64,000 bases of DNA from Streptomyces vinaceus (GTDB taxonomy: Bacteria; Actinomycetota; Actinomycetes; Streptomycetales; Streptomycetaceae): the NCBI RefSeq assembly GCF_008704935.1, contig NZ_CP023692.1, positions 7,107,501 through 7,171,500 on the forward strand, written 5' to 3'. The notes below the pieces were generated by a model. That model saw only the letters and a program-made list of their open reading frames with translations, was not told where the DNA came from and made no database searches. Shown piece by piece: positions 33,263-41,537 of the stretch (position 1 is the stretch's first letter; the number at the start of each line of letters is the position of its first letter). Made by a program: the position numbers and the translations under genes.

Positions 33263-34618
33263 ATGAACCGGAGAACCACGGCTCTGCTGTCTACCGCCAT
33301 CGTGACCGCCGTCAGCCTCGGCATCGGCGTCGGTACGGCGCCGTCGGCGTCGGCCGCGCCCCGCGCGGGCGCACGCGTGGCCGCCGCGGCGCCCGACGCC
33401 TTCTACCGCTACGACGGCGGCGAGCCGCTGGCCTCGTACCGGCCGGGCGACGTCCTGAAGAAGCGCACGCTGAACTACCACGTCTTCGGGATCCCGACCC
33501 CGCTGAAGGCCGTCCAGCTGCTCTACCGCACGACCGACGCCCAGGGCAGGCCCTCGGCCAACGTGACCACCGTGGTCCGCAGCCCCCACGGCGACGGCGG
33601 CAAGGCGGTGTCGTACCAGTCGTTCTACGACTCCCTCAGCCCGGAGGACGGCCCCTCCCGCGCCATCGCGGGTGGCGTCTCCCTCGGCGGCGTCATCGCC
33701 AACGCCGAATCCCTCATCCTGGCACCGCTGTTGGCCAAGGGTTACGACCTGGTCATCCCGGACACCGAGGGCCAGAACGCCGACTTCGCGGCCGGCCCGG
33801 AGTACGGAACCAACACGCTGGACTCGATCCGCGCCGCCACCCGCACCGGGGAGACCGGCCTGCACGCGGGTACGAGGATCGGCCTGTTCGGCTACTCGGG
33901 CGGGGCCGTCGCCACCAACTGGACGTCGGCCCTCGCCCCCGCGTACGCGCCCGAGGTGAACAGCAGGCTGGTCGGCTTCGCCGAGGGCGGGCTGCTCGTG
34001 GCCCCCGCGCACAACCTCAAGTACGTCGACGGCGCGCTGGCGTGGAACGGGGTGATCCCGATGGCCGTCATCGGCGTCTCGCGCTCGTACGGGATCGACC
34101 TCAGCCCGTACCTCAGCGCGAAGGGCCTCGCGATCGTCAAGGAGCTCGAACAGGGCTCGATCGTCGACGCGCTGGGCCGCCACCCGGGGATGACCTGGAA
34201 GGACATGGCGAAACCGCAGTACGAGGACCCCAACTCCATCCCGGTCTTCGTCGATGCCGTCAACAAGATCAACCTTGGCCAGGCCGCCACCCCGACCATC
34301 CCGGGGTTCATCGGGCAGGGCAACGCGGGATGGCTCGAAGGGACGTTCAACACCCCGCCGGGCATCGGCACGGGGGACGGGGTCATGGTCACCGGTGACG
34401 TACGGGCGCTGGCCCGGCAGTACTGCGCCAACGGCAACCGCTCGATCAAGTACGAGCAGTACGGCCTGCTCAGCCACGTCGGTGCCATGCCGTACTGGGC
34501 GCCGCGCGCGATGGCCTGGCTGGACGACCGCTTCGCGAGCCGTACCGCACCCAGCAGTTGCGGCACGATCACGGCGGGCAACTCGCTGGAGCCGCAGGAG
34601 CCGACCGTCACGCGGTGA
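33263..34618 (+). CDS. secreted lipase/esterase (LIP family)
   Basis: A 451-residue exported protein. The signal peptide is residues 1-32 (ALLSTAIVTAVSLGIGVG ending ASAAP), then a secretory-lipase domain: FYRYDGGEPLASYRPGDVLKKRTL at the N-terminus, VIPDTEGQNADFAAGPEYG, nucleophile elbow GYSGGA, PVFVDAV and LLSHVGAMPYWAPRAMAWL for the acid and His. This family hydrolyses lipids or esters outside the cell. ATG 33263 follows GGGGGAG. Its stop overlaps the end of the convergent formylglycine-generating enzyme gene by 11 bp. The MITE-like element lies 70 bp upstream and may affect its promoter. Confidence 0.88.
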   Translation: MNRRTTALLSTAIVTAVSLGIGVGTAPSASAAPRAGARVAAAAPDAFYRYDGGEPLASYRPGDVLKKRTLNYHVFGIPTPLKAVQLLYRTTDAQGRPSANVTTVVRSPHGDGGKAVSYQSFYDSLSPEDGPSRAIAGGVSLGGVIANAESLILAPLLAKGYDLVIPDTEGQNADFAAGPEYGTNTLDSIRAATRTGETGLHAGTRIGLFGYSGGAVATNWTSALAPAYAPEVNSRLVGFAEGGLLVAPAHNLKYVDGALAWNGVIPMAVIGVSRSYGIDLSPYLSAKGLAIVKELEQGSIVDALGRHPGMTWKDMAKPQYEDPNSIPVFVDAVNKINLGQAATPTIPGFIGQGNAGWLEGTFNTPPGIGTGDGVMVTGDVRALARQYCANGNRSIKYEQYGLLSHVGAMPYWAPRAMAWLDDRFASRTAPSSCGTITAGNSLEPQEPTVTR

Positions 34619-35549
34619 CGGGCCGGGCGGTACGAGCCGTGGTCGAGGTGGTGTCTGCGGCGATGCGGAAACCGATGTTGGCGGTGGAACTGTCGGGGGT
34701 GTTGGAGCTGCGGGCCGCGACGCGGTAGCGGTTGCAGTAGGAGTCGTGGCAGAGGTAGGAGCCGCCGCGCATGACGCGGTTGAGGGTGTGGGGCGTGAAC
34801 CGGTCGGCGCACCACTCCCATACGTTTCCGACGGTGTTGTAGAGGCCGTATCCGTTGGGGCGGAAGGACTTCGCCGGCGCCGTGCTCTCGTAGCCGTCTT
34901 CGGCGGTGTTGTGGACGGGGAAGTCGCCCCGCCAGATGTTGCACATGTGGCGGCCTTCGGGAGTGAGTTCGTCTCCCCACGGGTAGCGGCGTTGTTCGAG
35001 GCCGCCGCGGGCGGCGTATTCCCATTCGGCCTCGGTGGGCAGGCGGGTGCCGGACCAGGCGCAGTAGGCCTGGGCGTCGTTCCAGGAAACGTGCACGACC
35101 GGGTGGTTGTGGCGCGCTGCCAACGATGAGCCGGGGCCTTCGGGGTGGCGCCAGGTGGCGCCGGGTACGGCTCGCCACCAGGGGACGGCTGCGACCGGCG
35201 GCGACACGGCGGCGACGGCTTCGGCCAGGAAGCCGCCGAACACGTAGGAGTAGCCGAAGTGTTCGGCCTCGGTGACGTGGCCGGTGGCTTTGACGAAGGT
35301 GGCGAACTGGGCGTTGGTGACGGTGGTGGGTGCGATACGGAAGGGGTTGACGGTGACTTCGCGTACGGGGCCTTCGCCGTCGGTGGGGGAGGAGTCGGGG
35401 TCTTCGGTCCCCATGAGGAAGCGGCCGCCGGGCAGGTCGATCAGGCGGCGGGCGGCTGTCGTGGTGGGTGGCGCGGCGGGTGGCGGTGGTGTGGGGGAGA
35501 GGGTGAGGGGGGTGGTGCCCTCGTGTGCGGGGGCGCAGCAGGAGAGCAT
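34608..35549 (-). CDS. formylglycine-generating enzyme (sulfatase-activating)
   Basis: A 313-residue copper-dependent formylglycine-generating enzyme. It oxidises the Cys of a CxPxR motif in type I sulfatases to formylglycine. The SUMF1 fold is evident: LPGGRFLMGTED, HPVVHVSWNDAQAYCAWSGTRLPTEAEWEYAARGG, GNVWEWCADRF and GGSYLCHDSYCNRYRVAARS, which contains both catalytic cysteines (267 and 272). The N-terminus begins MLSCCAPAHEG, an added pair of cysteines. ATG 35549 has GGAG upstream; an ATG 18 codons earlier lacks one. It is the last gene of the ssuA-B-C operon, 77 bp after the permease, tying sulfatase activation to sulfur uptake. Confidence 0.9.
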   Translation of the reverse strand: MLSCCAPAHEGTTPLTLSPTPPPPAAPPTTTAARRLIDLPGGRFLMGTEDPDSSPTDGEGPVREVTVNPFRIAPTTVTNAQFATFVKATGHVTEAEHFGYSYVFGGFLAEAVAAVSPPVAAVPWWRAVPGATWRHPEGPGSSLAARHNHPVVHVSWNDAQAYCAWSGTRLPTEAEWEYAARGGLEQRRYPWGDELTPEGRHMCNIWRGDFPVHNTAEDGYESTAPAKSFRPNGYGLYNTVGNVWEWCADRFTPHTLNRVMRGGSYLCHDSYCNRYRVAARSSNTPDSSTANIGFRIAADTTSTTARTARPVTA

Positions 35550-35626
35550 CACGGCTCCGTCGGTGTGTGTCGGGGGGAGTGGCGGGTACCCGGCCGGGTT
35601 CATGGCGGCCGATGAGCTTCGCCCGG

Positions 35627-36511
35627 TCAGCTCTTGACCAGGAGGCCGCGGGTGCGCAGGACGCGGCGTTCGGCGGGGCTGAAGATGAGGAGGTCGATGG
35701 CGATGCCGACGACGAGGATGAGGGTGATGGCGAGGAAGACGCCGGGGAGGTCGATGTTGTTGCGGCCGTTTTCGAGGAGTTGGCCCAGGCCCAGGCCGAG
35801 GTCGGGGGAGCTGGCGATGATTTCGGCGGCCATGAGGGAGCGCCAGGAGAAGGCCCAGCCCTGCTTGAGGCCGGCGAGGTAGCCGGGGAGGGCTGCGGGC
35901 ATGACCACGTGGCGTGCGCCGCTGAGGCCGGTGGCGCCCAGGGTGCGGCCGGCGCGGAGGTAGAGCGGGGGGATCTGGTCGATGCCGGAGACGAGTCCGT
36001 TGGCGATGGAGGGGACGGCGCCGAGGAGGATGACGGTGTACATCATGGCGTCGTTGAGGCCGAACCAGAGGACGGCCGGGGGGACCCAGGCGACGGAGGG
36101 CAGGGACTGCAGGCCCTGGAGGATGGGGCCGATGGCGGCGCGGACGAAGGTGACGCGGGCGACGAGGAGTCCGAGGGGGGTGCCGATGGCGAGGGCGAGG
36201 AGGAAGCCGAGGAGGCCGCGGGAGACGCTGGTCCAGATGACGTCGAGGAGGGTGCCCTTGAGCCACATCTGGGTCAGGCTGTCCCAGACGGCGGAGGGGG
36301 CGGGGAGTTTGGTCTCGTCGGTGACCTTCAGGGAGACCAGTACCTGCCAGACCACGAGCACGAGGCCGATGGCGAGCAGCGGGGGCAGGGCTTTCTTGGT
36401 CAGGACCTGGCGGAGGGGGGTGCGGTGGGTGTGGACGGCGTCGAGGGCGTCGAGGCCGGCTTCCAGGCCGGCGAGGTCGTCCGTGGTCGGTTTGGTTTCA
36501 GTGCTGGCCAT
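35627..36511 (-). CDS. ssuC: sulfonate/sulfate-ester ABC transporter permease (SsuC-like)
   Basis: A 294-residue inner-membrane permease with six segments (LLAIGLVLVVWQVLVSL through VFLAITLILVVGIAIDLLIF) and the permease EAA loop (LRAGRTLGATGLSGARHVVMPAALPGYLAG). The KLPAPSAVWDSL and GLNDAMMYTVILLGAVPSIANG segments match the SsuC/TauC/NrtB group that takes up sulfonates or related oxyanion esters. ATG 36511 overlaps the 3' end of the ATPase gene by 14 bp, so translation is coupled. Exact substrate (alkanesulfonate versus sulfate ester) is open, and the FGE neighbour favours sulfate esters. Confidence 0.86.
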   Translation of the reverse strand: MASTETKPTTDDLAGLEAGLDALDAVHTHRTPLRQVLTKKALPPLLAIGLVLVVWQVLVSLKVTDETKLPAPSAVWDSLTQMWLKGTLLDVIWTSVSRGLLGFLLALAIGTPLGLLVARVTFVRAAIGPILQGLQSLPSVAWVPPAVLWFGLNDAMMYTVILLGAVPSIANGLVSGIDQIPPLYLRAGRTLGATGLSGARHVVMPAALPGYLAGLKQGWAFSWRSLMAAEIIASSPDLGLGLGQLLENGRNNIDLPGVFLAITLILVVGIAIDLLIFSPAERRVLRTRGLLVKS

Positions 36512-37286
36512 GGCGGCGGATCTCCCCACGCAGGTGTTCGGTGATTTCGACGGACAGTTCCGCGACGTCGGCGTCTTCGATGCGGCGGGGCTGGGGGATG
36601 TCGACGGTCCATTCCCTGGCGAGGCGGCCGGGGCGTGAGGAGAGCAGGACCACGCGCTGGGCGAGGCGGACGGCCTCGCGGACGTTGTGGGTGACGAAGA
36701 GGACGGAGACGTCGGTTTCGGCCCAGATGCGGGTGAGTTCGCCGTGCAGGACGTCGCGGGTGATGGCGTCCAGGGCGGCGAAGGGTTCGTCCATCAGGAG
36801 CAGGCGGCTGTCCTGGGCGAGGGCGCGGGCGAGGGCGACGCGCTGGCGCATGCCGCCGGAGAGTTCGTGGACGCGTTTGCCGTGGGCGCCGGTGAGGCGG
36901 ACCAGTTCCAGGAGGCGTTCGGCTTCCGGCTTGCGGTCGGCTTTGGCGACTCCGCGCAGGCGCAGGGCGAGTTCGATGTTCTTGCCGGCGGTGAGCCAGG
37001 GGAACAGGGCGTGTTCCTGGAACATGAGGGCGGGGCGGCCGGCGGTGGTGATGGTGCCGGTGGTGGGGCGGTCGAGTTGGGCGACGAGGTTGAGCAGGGT
37101 GGACTTGCCGCAGCCGGAGGCTCCCAGGATGGTGACGAACTCGCCGGGTGCGACATCGAGGCTGATGTCGTCCAGGACGAGCTGTGATCCGGCCGGGCCG
37201 GAGAAGGACTTCGAGACGTGCTCGATCCGTGCGGCGTGTGACACCACGGTGGTGTCCTCGACAGCCTTGGCGAGTGTGGTGGCCAT
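36498..37286 (-). CDS. ssuB: sulfonate/sulfate-ester ABC transporter ATPase (SsuB-like)
   Basis: A 262-residue ABC ATPase: Walker A GASGCGKST, Q-loop MFQEHALFPWLT, signature LSGGMRQRVALARAL, Walker B LLLMDEPFAALD and switch His in FVTHNVREAV. The EPFAALDAITR and SSRPGRL stretches are typical of the SsuB/TauB/NrtD group. AGGAGG is eight bases before ATG 37286; the in-frame GTG within that ribosome site is not the start. It lies between the binding protein and the permease genes and energises the importer. Confidence 0.88.
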   Translation of the reverse strand: MATTLAKAVEDTTVVSHAARIEHVSKSFSGPAGSQLVLDDISLDVAPGEFVTILGASGCGKSTLLNLVAQLDRPTTGTITTAGRPALMFQEHALFPWLTAGKNIELALRLRGVAKADRKPEAERLLELVRLTGAHGKRVHELSGGMRQRVALARALAQDSRLLLMDEPFAALDAITRDVLHGELTRIWAETDVSVLFVTHNVREAVRLAQRVVLLSSRPGRLAREWTVDIPQPRRIEDADVAELSVEITEHLRGEIRRHGQH

Positions 37287-37353
37287 GGTCGTCACCTCCT
37301 GGGATTTCCGATTGCGGACTGGCTCGGTTGGGCTTACTCGGGCCGGTCCGGGG

Positions 37354-38463
37354 CTACTTGGCGCCGAGACCGCCGTCGGAGACCTCGGGCTTGCCGGCAG
37401 CCTTGAGGACCTTGTTCAGCAGGCTCAGGTCGTAGATCCCGGCGAGGTCGGGCTGCTCGATGAGCTTGGCCTTCACCGCCCAGTCGGACTCCGTCTTCAG
37501 CGTGGTGGCCAGCGGGTCGTCGGTGACGAGGATGCTCTTCCACGCCGGATCGATCACCTTCGCGTCGAGCGGCTTTCCGCCCTCCGCTTCCAGCTTCGCG
37601 TTGGCGGAGGCCTTCGCCTTGTCCGGGTTGGCGTTGATCCACTCGTTCGTCTTCACCGTGCCGGCCAGGACCGCCTCGACGACGTCCGGGTGCTCCTTGA
37701 GGAACTTCTGCGACACGATCACGTTGGTGATCACGAACTTCTTGTCGGGCCACAGGTCGGTCTCGTCGAGGAGGACGGAGGCGCCGTCGGAGACCAGCTT
37801 GGAGGCGGTCGGCTCGGGCACCCAGGCGCCGTCGATCGAGCCCTGCTTGAAGGCGTCCGGGGTCACCTTGTTGTCCGTACGCACCACGGACACGTCGCCC
37901 TTGCCGGACTCCGGGTCGACCTTCCAGCCCTTCTCCGCGATCCAGTTGAGGAACGCGACGTCCTGCGTGTTCCCCTTCTGCGGGGTCGCGATCTTCTTGC
38001 CCTTGAGGTCGTCCAGGGTCTTGATCTTGTCCGGGTTCACCACCAGCTTCACGCCACCGGAGGCCGACCCGGAGATGATCCGCAGGTTGCTGCTCTTGGA
38101 CTTCACGTAGCCGTTGATCGCCGGCGAGGGGCCGATGAAGCCGATGTCGAGAGAGCCGCCGTTGAGCGCCTCGATCTCGGACGGACCCGCGTTGAACGTC
38201 TGCGGCTTGATCGCGGTCGCGCCCAGTTCCTTCTGGATCAGGCCCTCTTGCAGACCGACCAGCGCGGTGGCGTGGGTCAGGTTCGGGAAGTACCCGATAC
38301 GGACCTCGGAGGCCGAGAGCTTCTTGTCGCCGGCGGCCGCGGCGTTCGCCTTGTCGTCGTCCTTCTTCGCCGCGGAACCGTAGCCGCAGGCGGTGAGCAG
38401 CAGGGGAAGCGCCGCTGTGACGGCGATGGCGCGCAGGGTGGTGAGCGGTCTTGCGGCAGACAC
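37354..38463 (-). CDS. ssuA: sulfonate/sulfate-ester ABC transporter binding lipoprotein (SsuA-like)
   Basis: A 369-residue lipoprotein. The signal ends at the lipobox LLTAC with Cys26. After a Lys/Asp-rich linker comes an NMT1/SsuA-type periplasmic-binding domain: VRIGYFPNLTHATALVGLQEGL, FNAGPSEIEALNGGSLDIGFIGPSPAINGYVKS, KGKKIATPQKGNTQDVAFLNWI and GAWVPEPTASKLV. It captures the substrate outside the membrane. GTG 38463 is preceded by AAAGGACACCTCC. It is the first structural gene of a four-gene operon and lies 300 bp downstream of a cysteine-type leader peptide, which in turn follows a candidate Rrf2 box. Confidence 0.9.
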   Translation of the reverse strand: MSAARPLTTLRAIAVTAALPLLLTACGYGSAAKKDDDKANAAAAGDKKLSASEVRIGYFPNLTHATALVGLQEGLIQKELGATAIKPQTFNAGPSEIEALNGGSLDIGFIGPSPAINGYVKSKSSNLRIISGSASGGVKLVVNPDKIKTLDDLKGKKIATPQKGNTQDVAFLNWIAEKGWKVDPESGKGDVSVVRTDNKVTPDAFKQGSIDGAWVPEPTASKLVSDGASVLLDETDLWPDKKFVITNVIVSQKFLKEHPDVVEAVLAGTVKTNEWINANPDKAKASANAKLEAEGGKPLDAKVIDPAWKSILVTDDPLATTLKTESDWAVKAKLIEQPDLAGIYDLSLLNKVLKAAGKPEVSDGGLGAK

Positions 38464-38762
38464 GGAGGTGTCCTTTCACGGGATGGTGTTCACGGAAGTA
38501 AGGGAGTACGGGAGTACCGCGTACGGAAGGACGGGGTACGGGGGCGAGCCGCAGACATCGGCGCACACGGCACCCGCTCCCGGCCGTCGTCGGCGGGATC
38601 TCGGTCGCGGACTGCGGAGCGGGTGGGGTGCCGGACGCCCCTGGGGACGGGCGTCGAGGTCGTACGTCGAAGTTTGCGCTCGGAAGCAGGCTGGCGGCGG
38701 GACGGGCCGAGAGGCCTGCCCGGTCGACCGACGTACGCGCGGAGCGTGCCCGGCGAAGAGTG
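38464..38762 (-). other. untranslated leader between sulfur leader peptide and ssuA
   Basis: About 300 bp transcribed region (inferred) between the 23-residue leader peptide and ssuA. It contains short repeated GGAGTACGG/GGGGTACGGG-like blocks near 38505-38545 but no convincing gene. This is the place where a leader-dependent attenuator or riboregulator would act. No classical terminator was identified by eye. Confidence 0.35.
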
Positions 38763-38834
38763 TCAGCCGGGCTGACAGATGGCGCTGGACGTACGTACGA
38801 GGTCGATGTGGCGGCGGGAAGTCAGAGGCAGCAT
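38763..38834 (-). CDS. cysteine-type leader peptide upstream of ssuABC
   Basis: A 23-codon frame from ATG 38834 to TGA 38763, with SRRHIDLVR and SSAICQPG. This is the SRRHIDLxRxxSAxC pattern of short leader peptides found before sulfur-assimilation genes in Streptomyces. The single Cys near the end is consistent with ribosome stalling when cysteinyl-tRNA is low, regulating the downstream operon; the mechanism is inferred. It begins 50 bp downstream of the candidate Rrf2-type box at 38884-38906 and lies 300 bp before ssuA. Confidence 0.75.
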   Translation of the reverse strand: MLPLTSRRHIDLVRTSSAICQPG

Positions 38835-38883
38835 CGGGCCTGCGTGGTGCAGTTCTCGCACGGCCACCTCACTTGATTCCTAG

Positions 38884-38906
38884 TTTTCCCACCTGGTTGG
38901 TAGGCA
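38884..38906. promoter_or_regulatory. candidate Rrf2-type operator, ssu copy
   Basis: TTTTCCCACC-TGG-TTGGTAGGCA is one of three copies of a 23-bp motif (TTTCCYAY, then 7 bp ending TTG/TCG, then RTAGGSA). The others are at 40924-40946 and 41155-41177. It precedes the leader peptide and ssu operon on the minus strand and is the natural target of the Rrf2 regulator at 39014-39472. Confidence 0.55.
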
Positions 38907-39013
38907 TATTGGCAGAGCCGGACAGCGGGCCCAAGAGGGTGACCGCATCGTGGACGCCCATATCTCGGAATGCGAGAAACCGCAGGTGGGGCGGGGTGTG
39001 CTTCAGGCCAGAA

Positions 39014-39472
39014 TCAGGGATTGGTCCAGGCCCCGGGGGGATCGGCCAGCGCCGATACGCCCGAGGGGAGCTCGGAGGACGCGACGTCCGCGAGCGTCAC
39101 GCCGTCGAGGATCTCGCGCACATTGGCCCGCAGCGCGATCCACAGCGGGAGCAGCGACTGGGCGGGGCCGGTGTAGGACAGGTCCGGTGGCCGGACTCCG
39201 CGCACCGAGACGAGCGGTCCGTCCACGACGCGGATGACGTCCGCGATGGTGATGGACCCGGCGGGCTTGGCCAGGCGGTAGCCGCCGTTGCCGCCGCGCT
39301 GGCTGAGGACGAGACCGCCCCGGCGCATGTCGTTCAGGATGCCCTCAAGGAACTTGTGCGGGATGTCCTGGGCGTCGGAGATGGCCTCGGCCTTCACCGG
39401 CCCGTCGTCCTGCGACGCGGCAAGCTGCAGTGCGGCACGTACCGCGTAGTCCGCCCTGGCTGAGATCCGCAT
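39014..39472 (-). CDS. Rrf2 family regulator, probable sulfur regulon repressor
   Basis: A 152-residue winged-helix regulator of the Rrf2 family: MRISARADYAVRAALQLAASQ, then the helix-turn-helix (VKAEAISDAQDIPHKFLEGILNDMRRGGLVLSQRG), the GNGGYRLAKPAGSITIADVIRVVDGPL wing region and a C-terminal dimerisation helix. It has no cysteines, so it is not an iron-sulfur sensor of the IscR/NsrR type and is closer to CymR, which controls cysteine metabolism. ATG 39472 gives the standard family N-terminus. It sits between the ssu operon and a sulfur-type monooxygenase gene, both preceded by a shared 23-bp motif. Confidence 0.85.
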   Translation of the reverse strand: MRISARADYAVRAALQLAASQDDGPVKAEAISDAQDIPHKFLEGILNDMRRGGLVLSQRGGNGGYRLAKPAGSITIADVIRVVDGPLVSVRGVRPPDLSYTGPAQSLLPLWIALRANVREILDGVTLADVASSELPSGVSALADPPGAWTNP

Positions 39473-39610
39473 GGGGCCATTATCCGGCATGGATCCGGCC
39501 TGCGTCGGCCACGGGTGGCCGCAGGTCGCAGGGCATGCGCACGGGCCCGGCGGCGGGGCGGATCAGGGCCCGGATCGGGGGGACCGGAGCGTGTGTCCGC
39601 GCTCCGGGCA

Positions 39611-39640
39611 GCAGCTCCGGGCAGCTCCGGGCAGCTCCGG
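39611..39640. repeat. 10-bp tandem repeat, three units
   Basis: GCAGCTCCGG occurs three times in succession, with partial copies on both sides, just beyond the stop of the acyl-CoA-dehydrogenase-like gene. A simple slippage repeat in the 180-bp gap to the Rrf2 gene; no role is suggested. Confidence 0.7.
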
Positions 39641-39654
39641 GCAGGAGCCGCGTC

Positions 39655-40866
39655 TCAGCGGAAGGCCGCCGCCACCGCGCGGTGGGAGCCGTTGAGGTAG
39701 TGCTCGCCGATGGAGCGCAGGCGGTGCGCGACCGGGCGGTGGGCGGTCAGGACCCGGGCGTTGCGCCAGAAGCGGTCCAGGCCGGGGGCGTCGGCGAGTT
39801 CCAGTACCCGGGTGGTGATGTGCAGGGCGGCCTTCGAGGTCACGGCCTCGGCCGTGGCGACCAGGGCGGCGACGGCCGCAGGTACGTCGGCGTCGAGGTG
39901 CGCACCCGTGGCCAGGGCCTGCGCCATCGCCTCCGTCGCCCGGTCGATGACGGCGGTGGCCGTCTGGGCGGCGGAGGCCAGTTCCCCGTAGGTCAGGAAG
40001 AGGTCCGCGTCCTCGCCGGGCAACCGGTGCGCGCGGCCGCCCCTGCTGAGGTCGCGTGCTTCGGTGAGGGCGCCCTCGGCGATGCCGAGCCCGACGTGGC
40101 ACAGGGCGAGCCGCAGCGCCGGTTCCGCGAGCGCGGTCAGGGGTGGGGTCGACTCCTCGTCGTGGGGCCGGCGGCCCAGCACCTGCTCCGCAGTGACGGC
40201 GACGCGGTCCAGGACGACGCGGCCCGCGCCGGCCACCCGCTGGCCGAGACGGTCGTGGGAGGGTTCGACGCTCAGGCCCCGCGCGTCGGCCGGGATCCGT
40301 ACGACCAGGACGTCGCCGGTCGCGGCGCAGACGGCGTCCACCACGATCTGGTCGGCCGCGGCCACCGCCGTGTCCACGGAGCGGTCTCCGCTGAGTACGT
40401 GGCCGGTGGGGCGGGGCCTCAGCCTGAGGTCCGGTCCTTCGGTGTCTTCGTCGGGCGCGGGGGTGCGGACCGCCCCGGTCCACAGCCAGCCCTCGCGCAC
40501 CGATTCCTCTTCGAGTGCGGTGGCGAGCGCCGGGGCGAGCTCGTGGTCGGCGTAGAAGCGCCCGCTCCAGGTGTGTACGTAGTGACGGGCGAGCAGGTCG
40601 CCGACGGAGCTGTCCGCCGCGGCGATCTCCCGGATGACGGCACAACCGGTACGCCAGTCCGCTCCCCGGTCGGGTCCGGGCGGGGTGAGCGCCGCCGGCA
40701 GGCCCGCCTCGCGCAGCCGCGCCGTCTCGTCGGTCGGCGGCTTGCCGGCCTGGTCGCGGGCGATGGCGTCCGCGGCGAGGTCGTCCGCCACGTCGCGGGC
40801 GGTGCGCAGGAGCGCGCGGTGCCGCTCGTCGGAGGACCTGTGGCCGGCGGGGCTGGCGGTGGTCAT
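39655..40866 (-). CDS. acyl-CoA dehydrogenase-fold flavin monooxygenase (DszC/SfnB-like)
   Basis: A 403-residue enzyme with the acyl-CoA dehydrogenase fold. An N-terminal helical domain (ALLRTARDVADDLAADAIARD), a mid beta domain (GWLWTGAVRTPAPDEDTE...DQIVVDAVCA, VLDRVAVTAEQVLG) and a C-terminal helical domain (VGLGIAEGALTEARD, ITTRVLELADAPGLDRFWRNARVLTAHRPVAHRL) are visible. The closing WRNARVLTAH is typical of DszC, SfnB and related FMNH2-dependent monooxygenases that attack organosulfur compounds. ATG 40866 has GGAG upstream. A candidate Rrf2 box lies 58 bp before it, placing it in the sulfur regulon. Confidence 0.8.
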   Translation of the reverse strand: MTTASPAGHRSSDERHRALLRTARDVADDLAADAIARDQAGKPPTDETARLREAGLPAALTPPGPDRGADWRTGCAVIREIAAADSSVGDLLARHYVHTWSGRFYADHELAPALATALEEESVREGWLWTGAVRTPAPDEDTEGPDLRLRPRPTGHVLSGDRSVDTAVAAADQIVVDAVCAATGDVLVVRIPADARGLSVEPSHDRLGQRVAGAGRVVLDRVAVTAEQVLGRRPHDEESTPPLTALAEPALRLALCHVGLGIAEGALTEARDLSRGGRAHRLPGEDADLFLTYGELASAAQTATAVIDRATEAMAQALATGAHLDADVPAAVAALVATAEAVTSKAALHITTRVLELADAPGLDRFWRNARVLTAHRPVAHRLRSIGEHYLNGSHRAVAAAFR

Positions 40867-40923
40867 GTCGGCTACTCCGGAACGTTGTTGGGCGGCGGAC
40901 CGGGCAGGCGGTAAATCCCCACC

Positions 40924-40946
40924 TTTCCCATCGGATTGATAGGGAT
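40924..40946. promoter_or_regulatory. candidate Rrf2-type operator, monooxygenase copy
   Basis: TTTCCCATC-GGATTG-ATAGGGAT, second copy of the shared 23-bp motif, 58 bp upstream of the monooxygenase start. The outer TCCCAT/ATAGGGA arms are near-symmetric. Divergent control with the copy at 41155 is possible. Confidence 0.55.
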
Positions 40947-41154
40947 CCTCGCCCGAAGCGTCCTCCCCGGCAAGAGCGTGACCGAATGATGGACAGTTCG
41001 ATCTCGGAATGAAAGACATCGCAGGTCAGTGCCCGGAGGGCGGACCCTGGGCCGGATCCACCGTCAAGGAAGGTGTGGACCAGGGGAGTTGAACCACCGC
41101 GCCCGCCTGCCGGAGACAGTCCTCCGGCGGTCCTCCGTCCGGTTCCTCCGGCCA
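40947..41154. other. divergent regulatory gap between the two sulfur promoters
   Basis: This space separates the monooxygenase promoter (minus) from the leader-peptide promoter (plus). It includes GGACCGAAATGAAAGA-like moderately AT-rich patches but no gene with a ribosome site and no other repeat that I can see. Confidence 0.3.
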
Positions 41155-41177
41155 TTTCCTATGAGATCGATAGGGAA
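41155..41177. promoter_or_regulatory. candidate Rrf2-type operator, leader-peptide copy
   Basis: TTTCCTATG-AGATCG-ATAGGGAA, the most symmetric of the three copies (TTCCTAT and ATAGGGAA arms). It lies 40 bp before the leader peptide at 41217 and just before a TTGACG that could be a -35 element on the plus strand. Confidence 0.55.
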
Positions 41178-41216
41178 GTATTGACGAGCATCCGCCCCGC
41201 ACCTCAGGATGTGCCC

Positions 41217-41300
41217 ATGTCCCCGTCGCAGCCGTTGCTCGTACGCCGCAGGCACGTTGACCTCCGTCGCGTAGCCAGCGCCGTCTGCCGCCCCGTCTAG
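41217..41300 (+). CDS. cysteine-type leader peptide before the winged-helix gene
   Basis: A 27-codon frame from ATG 41217 to TAG 41298-41300 containing LLVRRRHVDLRRVASAVCRPV, a textbook RRRHVDLRRVxSAxC leader peptide with one Cys near the end. AGGA precedes the ATG. Such peptides normally sit before sulfur-assimilation genes; here the next gene, 237 bp downstream, encodes a winged-helix protein of unknown target. That gap contains no other convincing gene. Confidence 0.78.
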   Translation: MSPSQPLLVRRRHVDLRRVASAVCRPV

Positions 41301-41537
41301 GGCTTTTCGTCAGGGCATTTCCTCGATGCGCGCCGGCGTTCCGGTTGCCGCTTCCCCCGGTGCGCCGCGCCTTCCGTGCGTGGCGCCCTTCGTGACCCCG
41401 GCCCACCGGCCCGTGCGGGTCGGTCCGGCATGCGCCGCGCCGCTCTCCCGGTCGGCTCCGTCACGCAGACGCCGTGCCCTGGCCTGCCCGAACACCCGGC
41501 ATCCGTACCTCACTCCGCGCAGCCGAAGGGGCTCATC

